DNA of 64,000 bases from Xylocopa sonorina (Eukaryota > Arthropoda > Insecta > Hymenoptera > Apidae): the NCBI RefSeq assembly GCF_050948175.1, contig NC_135209.1, positions 1,302,001 through 1,366,000 of the forward strand, read 5' to 3'. Below, piece after piece: positions 36,362-47,948 of this stretch (the first letter of the stretch is position 1; every line of letters begins with the position of its first letter). A program made the position numbers and the translations under genes. Below the pieces are notes generated by a model. That model had not been told where the DNA came from. It was given only the letters and a program-made list of their open reading frames with translations, and did not search any database.

Positions 36362-37189
36362 TTGGGTTGTTCAGAAAGTAACTTCGTCTTTTTTATGAAA
36401 AAAAAATCAATTTTTTTGTACCATATAGACATTTTATTAAATTATATATTGACCATTTTTATTCAACACCTTCTGCCATCTTTCTAGTAGTAGTATATGT
36501 CTAATTTGAAGTAAAAGTTTCACCATCTAACAAATTTGGAAAAAACTGAAACAGGTAATAATCTGAGGGTGCTAAATCAGCTTCTGACAATTGGCCAAAC
36601 TTATGCGAGGTCAGACATTATATTGGTGGAACACCACACCTTTTCTGTTAATCGTTTTTTAGGCCTTTTTTGTTTGGTGGTACCATTCAATTTGGCCAAT
36701 TCAATACAGTACACTTTCGAGTCAATTATGAAATTGTCGAAGCTCAACAAAAAAAATAATTCCCTTAACATCCCACCAAACAGAGGGCATTACTTTTTTT
36801 TTATGAATATCGGCTTTGGAGATCCTTTGAGCTGGTTGATATTTCTTGCTCCATGAATGCTTGCGTTTCACATCGTTGTAAACGATACATTTTTCGTCGT
36901 CAGTTATGATTCGCTTCAAAAATGGATAATTTTCTTGACATTTGAGGAGCAAATCACAGATGTCAATTCGACGGAGCAAATCTCGTTCTTTAAGAACGCG
37001 AGGTACCCATATATCGAGCTTTGAAACGTAACCTTGTCGTTTCGCGTGATCATGAACGGTTGAATTCGACAAATTTAATCTTTTAGCAATATCTCGCGTC
37101 GTGATTCGGCGGTTTGCTTCAATCAATGCCATTATTTACTCTCTTCCTCTCTAGTATGAAAAAACGAAACTACTTTCCGAACAACCCAA
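36362..37189 (-). mobile_element. mariner element, internally deleted (828 bp)
   Basis: Terminal inverted repeats read TTGGGTTGTTCAGAAAGTAA at the left and, on the other strand, TTGGGTTGTTCGGAAAGTAG at the right. Both are flanked by the TA dinucleotide that mariner elements duplicate (36360-36361 and 37190-37191). A full mariner is about 1.3 kb, so about a third is missing. The minus strand carries a transposase remnant. Mutual divergence of the ends is low, suggesting moderate age. Confidence 0.93.
36722..37132 (-). pseudogene. mariner transposase, truncated
   Basis: A 136-codon frame starts MALIEANRRITTRDIAKRLN, which is the second half of the paired helix-turn-helix region of mariner transposases. 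The first ~80 residues (first helix-turn-helix) are missing. It continues with the linker block KLDIWVPRVL and the first catalytic Asp in RIITDDEKCIVYNDVKRKHS, and ends soon after MPSVWWDVKGIIFFVEL, which carries the second catalytic Asp. Beyond the stop, degraded remains of the C-terminal region (PSDYYLFQFLQNLLDGETF, with the third Asp) are readable at about 36500-36590 in a shifted frame after an internal deletion. The protein cannot be active; the family assignment is secure. Confidence 0.93.
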
Positions 37190-37649
37190 TAGTTGATTAT
37201 TATGAAATAAAACATCACTGACAAGACGATACTGTGTTTTGTTTAAATAATACTCAGTTTCAGTCTTCTTTAGGATATTTTCAGTGACGGATATATATTA
37301 GCAATTTATAATAGTGGTGATTAAAAACTTTAAGTGAATTTATAAATCTAAAATAATTTTGTTGGTTTAATTTTAATAACTCACAAGGAAATTCTCGATT
37401 TCTGCGTTTGTGATGATATGTTGAGTTTTAAAGTATTGAATTTTTTAGACTCATTACTTCGCCTTTGTCTGGTTTGACTCAATTGGCCCGCTGGGTCGTG
37501 GATAGGTAAAATAATCGCTCTCTCAATCAATCTCCCAGATCGTGCAAGAACGCTAACATCAACAACATTTGACGACTTACTTCATAGCGTTCCGTACCTC
37601 AGTGTCAACTACTCAGCAATGCGCTTCGTTCACAGCAATCACATTTTAA
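37190..37649. other. no gene seen
   Basis: AT-rich sequence between the mariner element and the first arm of the large inverted repeat. Confidence 0.4.
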
Positions 37650-37938
37650 TGTAAAAAAATATTAAAAGAGAAAGAAAAAACCTTACGTGTTTCTTAAATG
37701 ATTTATTTTACCTTTAAAAGATCAAAGTTTTGCATAAATCATCTTGGCAAGATTAGCAATGTTTCGTTCGAAATTTGTTAGTTTTAATTTTAAGTAACCT
37801 CGAAGCTCTACGTTCAATTTATTTCTTCGCTTTGTTAAAATAGAATTAACATGACTGAAATCAGAATTAACCATATACGGGCTTGGGAATGGAATTAGAA
37901 AGCGTTACAAAGTTTTGGATATTTTTGTGTAATATTTA
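37650..37938 (+). repeat. 289-bp inverted repeat, left arm
   Basis: This segment is the reverse complement of 38754-39042, with the same length and only about six mismatches by eye (a four-base cluster near 37686 and two near 37714), so about 98% identity. It starts TGTAAAAAAATATTAAAAG and ends GTGTAATATTTA. Just beyond its inner end is an end-like sequence that, read from 37964, is TTAACTCTTTCGCTACGGAG, similar to the TTAA miniature-element ends. Confidence 0.92.
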
Positions 37939-38137
37939 CAAGTGCTCCGTAGCGAAAGAGTTAACACGATGGCGCTGGCGTCGAGATCTCCCTCGAAAGT
38001 CAACGTTTCGACGACTTATTAACCCTCCTCTCGACGCGATACTTTCGTGAATCTTTGCTTTATGAGAAGAAAGAACCGTAACTGCAACTGCCTTCTTGGT
38101 TGACGATGGATCGTGGAGTTAGTGATGTTGTTTAAAT

Positions 38138-39109
38138 CAGGAATCATCAATGTGGTTGATATTGACCTCTGAGGATCGATTAGAGGTTGATGAATGCCAA
38201 AATGCTATTCAATCGCATATCTTTTGATAGTAACGCAGTATTAATGGATTTCGTTCGAGACAAATTTGTAATTACAATATAGTAAGTAAATTTGAAAATT
38301 TTAGATAAATATAAATACTGTAGATTCTTTTGTACAACACGTAAAGGTTATCGTATATTGCTAATGAGATGCAATTCAGTTAAAAATATTATTAGTATTA
38401 TTTGTCGATATTTCCGATAATGAATAAATATTAAAAGTTGAATCAAATTATTGTTCTTTAATTTCTTCAAATGTGTATGTATATATTATTATTTCTTTTA
38501 TAAACCATCACTGTTTCTTGATTTTCAGCTCCACTGTATATATATAAACAACAGATAACAATACGTGTACACTTGCTTTCCTAAACAAAAATTCAGAAAC
38601 TACGCGAAAATGTTTAATTTACGCGTAATACGGGACTGTTTATCGCGCTGTATGAGCACTAATCGCATTTTATCGTCGTGTTACACGAGAGTGCGTTATA
38701 TGAGAGTCCACTCGTACAATGTAGCAAGTAAAGTTGAAAATTTTAGAGGAACATAAATATTACACAAAAATATCCAAAACTTTGTAACGCTTTCTAATTC
38801 CATTCCCAAGCCCGTATATGGTTAATTCTGATTTCAGTCATGTTAATTCTATTTTAACAAAGCGAAGAAATAAATTGAACGTAGAGCTTCGAGGTTACTT
38901 AAAATTAAAACTAACAAATTTCGAACGAAACATTGCTAATCTTGCCAAGATGATTTATGCAAAACTTTGATCTTCTAAAAGTAAAATAAATCATTTAAGA
39001 AATGTATAAGGTTTTTTCTTTCTCTTTTAATATTTTTTTACAGAGAGGGTCGATAAGAAAATTAGCAAATTTTTAGGGCTCAATGATTAAAAAAGTTTGA
39101 CGACCCCTG
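38138..39109. mobile_element. hAT-like non-autonomous element with perfect 8-bp target duplication (972 bp)
   Basis: The left end CAGGAATCATCAATG and the right end, read inward, CAGGGGTCGTCAAAC are imperfect terminal inverted repeats of the CAGGGGTC..CAAAC type seen in hAT elements. They are flanked on both sides by the same eight bases, GTTTAAAT (38130-38137 and 39110-39117), the duplication length expected of hAT. No transposase is encoded. The right arm of the large inverted repeat lies inside, 67 bases from the right end. Confidence 0.8.
38754..39042 (-). repeat. 289-bp inverted repeat, right arm
   Basis: Reverse complement of 37650-37938 at about 98% identity; 815 bases separate the arms. 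It lies inside the hAT-like element. Either the arm is a mobile repeat that inserted twice in opposite orientation, or one arm was copied from the other. Confidence 0.92.
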
Positions 39110-39344
39110 GTTTAAATGACAGCATCATCCGATACGACGCCATTATTCTCGTATCTAAAGAACGTCATATTATATGAAACTTGTTTGTATCGCTCGTGAA
39201 TTATTCAGTAATTGAAATATAATGACTACACGGACGATCGATAAAATTGTAAATCCAGTTTTGCCATTCAAATTTCAACTATCTCAAAAACTAGATTTAA
39301 CCACTTTGACTCGTGAACGAGCACCATAAATCGCTCTGTTAAGT

Positions 39345-39513
39345 TTAACCCTTTGTCACTTAAAATCTGTCTTCGAACTCGAGAGCTTCTCAATGAAGAC
39401 GACGTAAATAATTTTCAAAATGAATTAATTCGTAATGACTTCATTTATTCCGTTAGTAAATTATAGAACTGTAAAAAGAAAACTGTCTCTTTTTTTCAAG
39501 TGCAAAGGGTTAA
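39345..39513. mobile_element. TTAA-flanked miniature element, 169 bp
   Basis: Left end TTAACCCTTTGTCACTT; right end read inward TTAACCCTTTGCACTTG. These match except for a one-base indel and are closely similar to the ends at 30894-31139, so the two copies probably belong to one subfamily. The interior is non-coding. Confidence 0.85.
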
Positions 39514-40485
39514 TAATAGACCCTTGCTCCTTCTCCAGTAAAATTGGTTGTACTCTGTGTTGGATTATTTCAACAGAAGTCAACGTAAAAGCAAAAATGA
39601 ATTTTACATTAAGAAATAGAATTCTGTATACAAATAATGAATATTTGAGGGGACCTAAAGGCTTGAAAGAAGTACACGTAGCAGACTTTACGTCGCCATC
39701 TTTTTCTTAAACTAGAAGATTTCATACAATAGTTCGTACAACTCTCGAAATATACAAACGTTCTTCCAAGTCTTCTAACAAACTTCATAGCAAAAAGTAT
39801 ATCAGCAAAATTTCATTTTCCTCTACCCACATCCAACACTCAGATTTTTGTAAGAGAAGAAACGATCGTACGCAATACTCCTCGATCTGAAAGCTACCAA
39901 CCAACAATTGCCCCAAATGTACCGTCTGGCACCATAACCCCAAGGTACAGTAATAAAATGCAACGATCGAACGATAGATCGTCGAACACAGAGAGCGCCA
40001 CCACTTAGCTGGCATAAGTTAGCCAAGGGTTATTAGCAGATGGTTGAAATCGAAATTCGGCTGTTTTTGTACTAGCGATAGATCGATCCACGTCGAGAGA
40101 AACGCGATACGGGATGCGAGTAAGGCACGCGGTGGTGCGACGCGAGAAAACGGGGGCGCGAAAGGGGGATGGCGGCGGTTGCACGGGCGGAGGCGGTGTT
40201 TGCTAATAATAAAAGCGGAGGAATATTTCCTGTACGTGGTGGAAACGCGTCAGCGACGAGTGATAAAAGCGATACGGATGGAACACTGGGAAATTGATGA
40301 AAAAGGTTTTCAAGGTACAGGGTGGTGGGACAGGGTGCCTGGCGCGTATTAACGACTGCTGTGTTCGTATATTTGCGCAGCGTTTCAATTTTCATCGGTT
40401 TAATTTTGGGACGAGGTTATTGCTAACGCGAACGAGGTTGCGAAGGATGATTTTTTGTGTGTTTCAGATGAAACTCGATTGACAT
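39514..40485. other. no gene seen
   Basis: Includes a GC-rich patch at 40080-40240 with overlapping frames and no motif. Confidence 0.35.
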
Positions 40486-40782
40486 TTAACCCCTATGGCT
40501 ACTGTGGGCGCATATACGCGCTCAGAAATGTTGCTTTTGTGACACGAAGAAGGTATATAAGCGCTGAACACAGTTTGGTTTTCTGACACGGAGGGCGCAT
40601 AGAAGCGCACTCTGGATATTGTATCTATAATTATTCCGATAGATCTCAATTCAGTTAGATAAAAGTGAACGCCAATTTCGCTGTTACACGTTTCGTTAAT
40701 TACATGTTATTTACTGGTCCAGAAGCAATCAACAAACAAATATTCCGTTTTTTTCCGTTTTCACCTGTAGTCAAAGGGTTAA
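40486..40782. mobile_element. TTAA-flanked miniature element, 297 bp
   Basis: Left end TTAACCCCTATGGCTACTG; right end read inward TTAACCCTTTGACTACAGG. A near-palindrome GCGCATATACGCGC lies 18 bp inside the left TTAA, and a second one (GGCGCATAGAAGCGC) lies near 40588. The interior has no coding capacity. Confidence 0.8.
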
Positions 40783-43770
40783 TGGAACAATTGAAAGTTA
40801 ATGAAGCGCGTTGCTTGGGTTTGCTGTGAAAGAGGAAAGATGGAAGGAAAAGAGAGGGAAGAACGTTTCGTCCTGCGTCCGCTAGTGGACTCATGATCAC
40901 TGCTGTTACCTAGCAGGCTGTGCCTTAGACATGGAGATGTTAGGAAGTTAGGTCAAGAAGTGGTATATATTGAAACAGATGGGAAATTGTGTAACTTGGG
41001 GAAACTGTGGATGTAAATGTCCCTCTAGTGGCGAGTGTCGTAAGGCCACCACATTAATATTTCAGTGTTTTCGATACTGGGTCGCTTATGTACAGCAATG
41101 TCGAAAATCTAGTTGTCCCACAAATGACTGACAAGACAATTGAATCGGTTATTAAAAACTGGAGTGGTTCTCTGTTCTTAGATCTTGCGTGTGACTGGAA
41201 AACTGATTATTTCCTAATAAATTTATTTTCATATTTTCACGACAACGAATTCACTGTCAACGAGAGAAGATGACCGAATAAACGTATAAATACTCATCCC
41301 ATTTCAATGGGAACAAAACAGAACCGTTCTATTCTCGACGAAGAAAAAAGGACTTAGCCAAAGTGTACAACGATGAAAGGAATTCGCGAAAGAAAATTGC
41401 GAACAAAAATCGCAAACGATCTTCTTTCGCCTGGGCCGATTCAATTGTGGCGGAAACGCGTTGATAAAGCGCACCGTTGTGCACCCGGTTAACCGGAGAA
41501 CCAGGAATTGCACGACGCTGGGGGAGAAAAAAACCCTCTTCCTCGCGGATGAACCAGCGAGCGTTACAAAAGACGTAGCAGCTGGCTTCGCCAGCGAGCA
41601 AAAACGTGGAACGGAACGAAGACAAAGGTGGAACCGAAACTGCGCTCGAAGCACGGGTCGTGGAGAGCGGAAGGGGTGAGTGGGTGTAGGGGGTAGCTGG
41701 CTGGAGGAGAGGTATAAAAATATAAGCGAGGAACAAGTGGAGGTTATAGGAATACGGGTACGTGATGAACGCGTGAAACGTGGAAAAATGTAGGGAAAAA
41801 GAAAAACGAGGTGGCGACAGGTGGAAGGGTGGGAGGGTGGAGATGGTGGCCACTTGACTTTGGGCTGCGAGTAACTCGTGGCCAGACGGAAGTGGCCTAG
41901 ACGAAGACAAAGAGCCGGGGAACGAACGGACAGCGGGACGCGAAGATTTCGCTAGAAATAGCCCGTGGTACGTGGCGCAAGAACCGCCAGGGGGTGGTTT
42001 TCTAGAGGTTGAAACTGGCTCGCGCCGATATTAGGGAATTAAGCGCGCAGCCGAGCAGAAACCGTGCTCGGCTGAACGCACGTGATCGTTACAAGTGGAA
42101 TTTTTTTTTCTTCCTTTCTTTGCTGAAAAAATATTGCGATTAACTTCCGTCTTTTTTACGTTTTCACAGTTGAATGTCTTGATTGTAACGCTGTCTTCTT
42201 GTGGGACATTGTAGATTAATGCGTGACGTCGCGACGCCTCGTACGATGGTCGTAAAAGCTGCGGCTACTTTTAGAGATATTTTCGAGGAGTGCTCATCGA
42301 TTTTACTAAAGAGTACGCTCGATGCTATTTTTCTTTTTGCGCTGCACGCTTGGTCGACGTGGAATGTAGGTTAAAATGCGTGATGTAAAGCGGGTGGAAA
42401 AGCGATGTCTAAATTGGTGTTGGTTCCGTCGTTTCTGAATGCAGACGGCGAGCTCAGAATCCATTCAGCGTGAGCGATGAAAAACGACGACGAAAGTGAT
42501 TAAATGTTTAAAAGATTCGCTGTAAATAATGTACAAGGAACGTTTGTTTTTACGAGAACTGAGTCACACTGACTGGTTTCTGAAACCCAACTCTAAAGAC
42601 CGTAGAAGATTCGCCATTGTAACAATCGCAAAGAAACTTCTGGCCAAAGTTTGAACCCACAGCAAGATACATAGAAGACTTGCTATCGGGTCAAGGAGAC
42701 ACGTGAAGATTTATACCACGTTCTGAAAGAAGAATTAACTTAACGCTCGGTGCGAAGAGAAGAATCAGCTAGCAGAGTCCTAGCCACTCGTCAGTCGAGT
42801 AATAACGAATCAAGGTATCAGAAAAAAGTAGTTTGAAGATTAACTTACGATCTACGAAATTGCATAAAAGAATACAACCATTCCAAATGATAAGAATACA
42901 TCCTCAAAGAATTCGATATTTAATACTAACAGAACAAAAAATACTTATTAACTGCAACCAAACGACCAACCAACTAAAAAGACAAATATCCAAGAGACAT
43001 CATCGCAAACTTCTAAAACTCCAAGGATCGGAAGATCCTTGAAAACCACGTGAATCCAGACGAAGAGAGGGTGAACCCAGAACACCGTTCTACAACCCAC
43101 CAGCGGAAATCGAACGCGGAGGGTAGTTTGACGGGAAACGAAGGATGATCCTACAAAAGGAGCGCAGAGAAGTTGCATCTGCCATCTCGCGCCACGGTGT
43201 ACCGCGTTGCGCTCGAGGTACGCCTAATCGACCAGCGATCACCAGGACAGTTTCCTGTCAGCGAATAAAGGACTCACGTTTCTTCTCATCTCGCGTCGGA
43301 TCCAGGTCCGTGCTCACGTGCGGCTGTCCAATAGTCGCACGGTCGTTGCACCGTCGGGCCTCGCTGCGGCAGCGGCCTTCCGAACGGGGACGTGCTCCGC
43401 CGCGTTAACAAAGGGGACGACGAGAACGTGTACGAGGAGGTCGAGGGCGGCGAATGCGACGACGATCGACCGCGACGATGTCGATGCGGGACGAGCGACG
43501 CACGTAACGACGGCACGGGATGGCGAGCACTCGGTGCGTTCGCGAACCACACGCGAGCAACAAGCATCGCCCCAGCTCGGCACCAAGCTCACGACTGCCA
43601 CTCAGGGCTTAGCTGGGGGTTGCTTCGACTCCGGTTCACCGGTTCAATCGGTGGCCAGGGGTGGCCTCCGAGGGGCCAGGGGCGCGATCGTTGCCCGACG
43701 CACCCACTGCCGTCTGGAGGCTACGCGGGGAACGTGGTTCGAGGGCAGCGCGCAAGCTCGCGGCTACGGC
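40783..43770. other. no supported gene; includes CpG-rich stretch 43150-43770
   Basis: 41300-42100 is GC-moderate and 42100-43140 AT-rich, with no recognised feature. 43150-43790 is strongly CpG-rich, with long overlapping frames in all directions (up to 189 codons). None has a known domain, and the composition alone explains the lack of stops. It could be the first exon or promoter of a transcript continuing elsewhere, but nothing in the sequence proves this. Confidence 0.35.
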
Positions 43771-44525
43771 GCACAGCGGAGGGTGGCGCGAGTTTTTTTT
43801 TTGCTTTTTTTTACCCACGCGATACGAATCTTAACGTGGATCCATCCTGCTTCGACTTTTACTCGCGTTCTGGAAATTTTGTGTTAGTTAAGGTGGTAGA
43901 AGAAATTAATTATAAAAGGAATTTTTAGGTTGATTCATTTCTCGTTTCTGTTCTATTTATTGGCGCACATCGGAGGGCAGCGCTAGAGTTTTTCTTTTTT
44001 TTCCCACGCGATGCGAATCTTAACGTGGATCCATTCTGCTTTGACTTTCACCCGCGTTTTGGAAATTTTGTTAGTCGAAGTGGTGGAAAGAATTAATTAC
44101 AAAAGGAATTTTCAGATTGATTCATTTTTCGTTTCTGTTCAATTTATTGCCGCACAGCAGAGGGTGGCGCAAGAATTTTTCTTTTTTTTCCCCCCCACGC
44201 AACACGAATCCTAACGTGGATCCATCCTGCTTTGACTTTTACCCGCGTTTTGGAAATTTTGTGTTAGTTAAGGTGGTGGAAGAAATTAATTACAAAAGGA
44301 ATTTTCATATCGATTTATTTCTCGTTTCTGTTCAATTCATTAACGCACAGCGGAGGGTTACACGTTTTTTTTCCCCACGCGACACGAATTGTAACGAGGA
44401 TCCATCCTACTTTGACTTTTACCCTCGTTTTGGAAATTCTATGTTACTCGAGGTATCGGAAAGAATTAATTAGAAAAGGAATTTTCAGATTGATCCCATT
44501 TCTTGTTTCTGTTCAATTTATTCTT
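43771..44525 (+). repeat. tandem repeat, unit about 190 bp, four copies
   Basis: Units start at about 43771, 43965, 44152 and 44345 (periods 194, 187, 193). Each begins GCACAGCGGAGGGTGGCGC, then a T-run, CCCACGCGATACGAATC, TTAACGTGGATCCATCCTGC, TTTGACTTTTACCCGCGTTT and TGGAAATTTTGTGTTAGT, and ends with TTCGTTTCTGTTCAATTTAT. Copies are about 85-90% identical. The array starts directly at the edge of the CpG-rich stretch. Confidence 0.95.
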
Positions 44526-47500
44526 CTGTTGCAGGAAATAACGGAAGAAATGATTATAGAAGAAGTTTTCATAGATAACGAGATTCACTAAGATGGTTAA
44601 AGGTATATCGTTCAATAGAGTTTTGTGAAAATAGTACACCAGTGAGATAGATTTTGAATATTGAATTTAGGGTCCAATTTGGACGAGAAAACAATTTGCG
44701 ATTGCAAATTCGGTGCTCGAGATTGAAACACTCGTGTTTCGTACACGTGGATTACGTTATTGAAGTAACCCATTGGATATGAATGAAGTATCTCTCTTTC
44801 GCGGAGGGTGAAGGTAAACGTCAGAATAGATTTTCGAGTTTAATAAAACAGAGTGGAATCCTGATGGAGAGGAAGGTACGAAGCGTTCTATGTATAGAAA
44901 TAAGTCTATCCGACGAGTTTCTGCTGGTCGACCGGAATACATCCATGCCAGTCGCTGCTGATCCGGCGACGCAGTAGAAACTGCCCGATCACGGGCAGAC
45001 ACGCGATGCTTGCGTTAACTCTCTAAATTAAAACTGTGACGCGATACCCGATGCGAGACGGACAGCCGAGAAAGCGCACGAGTAAACAAACACTTTCGTG
45101 ATCGAAAACCATTTCATCGACGGTACAAAAAGCACTTTCTTACGTGCACCAAGCGAACGTTCCCTACGTCGATCACGTATTAAATTCTCGCTCTCATAAC
45201 CGCTGGAATCTCTGTGCAAATAGAGATCGAAGATACGGACAATATCCCAAGAAACTCGCGAGACGTTTCCATCGAACGTTCTCGCTCTCGTACCCGGCTA
45301 GAAATCAGTATCCGCAAGTAGATTTCACAAATGAAAGGTAAATAATGTATTCTATGGCACATTTAATCCTTTGGATCCAAAATAACACTCTGAATCTACT
45401 CAAAAAAAGAAAGAAAAGAGAGAGAACCGTATATCAAATTCAGCATTTACGAGGCCAACATCACAGACGCCCACATCAGGGGGGGATGTTCCAAACGAAT
45501 CGGTGGTAATCGCGTTAACCGCGACACGTGGCGAAATGCCGACACTTAGAATCAATTAAGCCTCCGTCGGCATGCACGTTCGAATTCCTTTGGTTCGGTA
45601 TTTCTGACGTAAACGCGACCTTGGGCCAATTCGGGCGCGCGTTGCCTAACACGGTACGAGCAGGAAGCTCGCCCTTATGGGATCGATCGCGTCAGAGCGG
45701 GGCGATTGCGGCCAGTTTGTCGAAACTGTTAGCATCGATGCCCAGCCCCTCGCATCAACGCGCGTTTCCTTTGCTAAACGCGAAACGGGTGGGGAAAACA
45801 CCTACCTGCATGCTCCGCTGGGCGCTTGGCACCCTCTTCGAGGAGGGATCAACAGGTTCGCGTGCCGGATGTTCTGGCATACCGGAAGTCATCAGCAAGG
45901 CCGCACGACGTAGTTCGCCACCGATTTCATACGGTTACGATCTGATCATCCTCACTCTCTCTCTCTCTCTTGTGGCTCGAGATGGGTGGTCGTAAAAGTT
46001 AGTGGTCGATGAGCTCTGGATAAGGCGATAAGGGAATTGATGCAGGATTACTGGAGCCTTTGGTAAGTGAGACAAAGAAAGAATTAGAATGGATCGGTCC
46101 ACAGGAATGAGATAAAGTAAGTAGTGGGTAATAGTTGAATAAAAGTGGGGGCAAATGTTAGTCGTAAATGCTCAGTTTCGAGGATTTCCTTAAGATCGAG
46201 GTAAGAGAGCTATTGTTGGGGTGAAGGGTGCGAATGAAAGTGAATGGATGGCTGGAATGCGAAAGAGGAAAGCGGAGAAGAAAAGAAATTGGTCAAAAGG
46301 ATCGCGTTGGGTGTGTGTATAATAAAATTCTCCGTTTTAAGGCGAGGAATAAATTAAGGCCTTTAAACGGGACAAAGGAACGTAGAACGGAATGAAACCA
46401 CAGAGGGATTGTTCGCTGAGTCGGAAAGCTAACTAAAAAGCGAACGATCGTGAGATGGAATAGTTGTATAAAATCTCTAAAGAGGAGCGTAAAAGACAAT
46501 TGTCCGCAGGATCAAAAGGCTGAGTAAAATTGTAGGCCATCTATTCTCACTTTTATCGACTCGCTTTACATTTATAAGTTGCACGAATTTTCAGTAAAGA
46601 ATCGACGTGTACACGAACAAATACAGCTAATCAGAGACGTTCCTAGGAAATCGGGGTCGATAAGAGGTAAGTACAAAATTGCCTAAGCTAAACAACGCGT
46701 CGAGGATCGAAGCGCGTCGACGTGACGTTCGCGAACGGCCTCGACGCGCTTCGATCCCGCGGTTCTTCAGTTTCTGTGCTTTTTCTCTGGCTCTGTTACG
46801 AGACACATGCAGGCTCCTTGTAAAAATATATCAACGCACGCTCACACGCGTCCCAAGGTGTCTCATCCTCGATATTCGAACGAGTATTTCATCTACACCA
46901 CACTGCCCCACGAATGTATACGCGTATTCGATTTTGGTTATACGTTCATCGTTTTTAACTGTTCTAGTCCCAAAAGCCGAAACAAGAGATTCCAATATCA
47001 CAGAATTTAATTTCTCTGTTCCCCGCATCATTGTCGCTGATGCGCGGCTAGAAAAATGAATCACGGAATGGACGAATGGTTGAACGATGCTTGAACAATT
47101 TTCTCTCCTTTAATTTTCCTCCCCTTGTTTTTTTTTCGTTTGTTTCCATTTTCGATTGCGGAAAAAAAAAAGAAAAAAAAGAGAACAGTAATTGACAATT
47201 GTTTCATCGAGTCCGCTTGACTCTCGCGAACGATCGAGTTCGAAGCCACAACTACGAAACTAAACTTATATACAAAATCACAATGATCATCCCGCGGATG
47301 CGCTACGCACGCTCGTCGCGACTCCCTCTCCGCCCATAATCTCGTGGAATCCGCAATGGATCCGTATAAATTACACACCGCGAATGCTAAGAGCAGTTTC
47401 GCGCACCGTGCAAGCTGTCTCCTTTCTAACTTGTCTTTGTTCGTTTCACGTGTGCTTAAACATACCTTAAGCTTACATCGATCCGCGAACCACGCGATTA

Positions 47501-47948
47501 AACACCAACGTCCACACTCCGTCGTAGGCTGGTAACGTCACGTTCGAAAGGAATACAACGAAAAGAAAAAAATAAATGGTAGAGACAGGATCGCAGGGTA
47601 CCTCGAATCGGTGCATCGCGTCGTTCGAGATAATCACTCGTGGGAAAAGAAAAGAAAAAAGAACCGCGATATAACGAACATTGGTACTGTGTCATGGGTA
47701 GGAGAAAGTAAAAGAAAAGACGATGCACGCAACATCGCATACCTAATGAGATTCTGCTAGCTCCTCAGTTTGACCGTTCTTCGCAAATCTCGCTCTGCTA
47801 CGGAAGAGCGCTCGAAGAATGGACCAAGTGTCCTCTTAAAAGAACGCGTCCCAGCACGACGTCTGGAATGTTTCGTCCCCCCTGATCGTTCTCGACGCGA
47901 CCAGCTACTAATTACAAACAATCCTACGTCTCCCCTTAACGTTCGACA
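44526..47948. other. intergenic / 3' flank of the RGL gene; no gene supported
   Basis: Open frames here (for example 155 codons at 45528-45995) have no recognisable domain. The part adjoining 47948 must contain the 3' UTR of the minus-strand RGL gene. A possible polyadenylation hexamer ATTAAA on the minus strand lies at 47109-47114, but which site is used cannot be decided. A perfect hairpin at 46704-46757 is listed separately. Confidence 0.4.
46704..46757. other. perfect 17-bp inverted repeat (hairpin) with 20-base loop
   Basis: GGATCGAAGCGCGTCGA (46704-46720) and TCGACGCGCTTCGATCC (46741-46757) are exact reverse complements. With a bulge, AACGCG (46692-46697) could extend the stem against CGCGGTT after 46757. 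Such a stem could be chance, an old element or a hairpin RNA; no known RNA family was recognised. Confidence 0.6.

Noticed and set aside
43145..43928. Overlapping frames up to 189 codons on both strands
   Set aside because: They occur in all frames of a CpG-rich segment, share no motif with known proteins and run into the tandem array.
45528..45995. 155-codon plus-strand frame
   Set aside because: No recognisable domain, no splice-site support, and an internal CT run at the end; cannot be supported as a gene.
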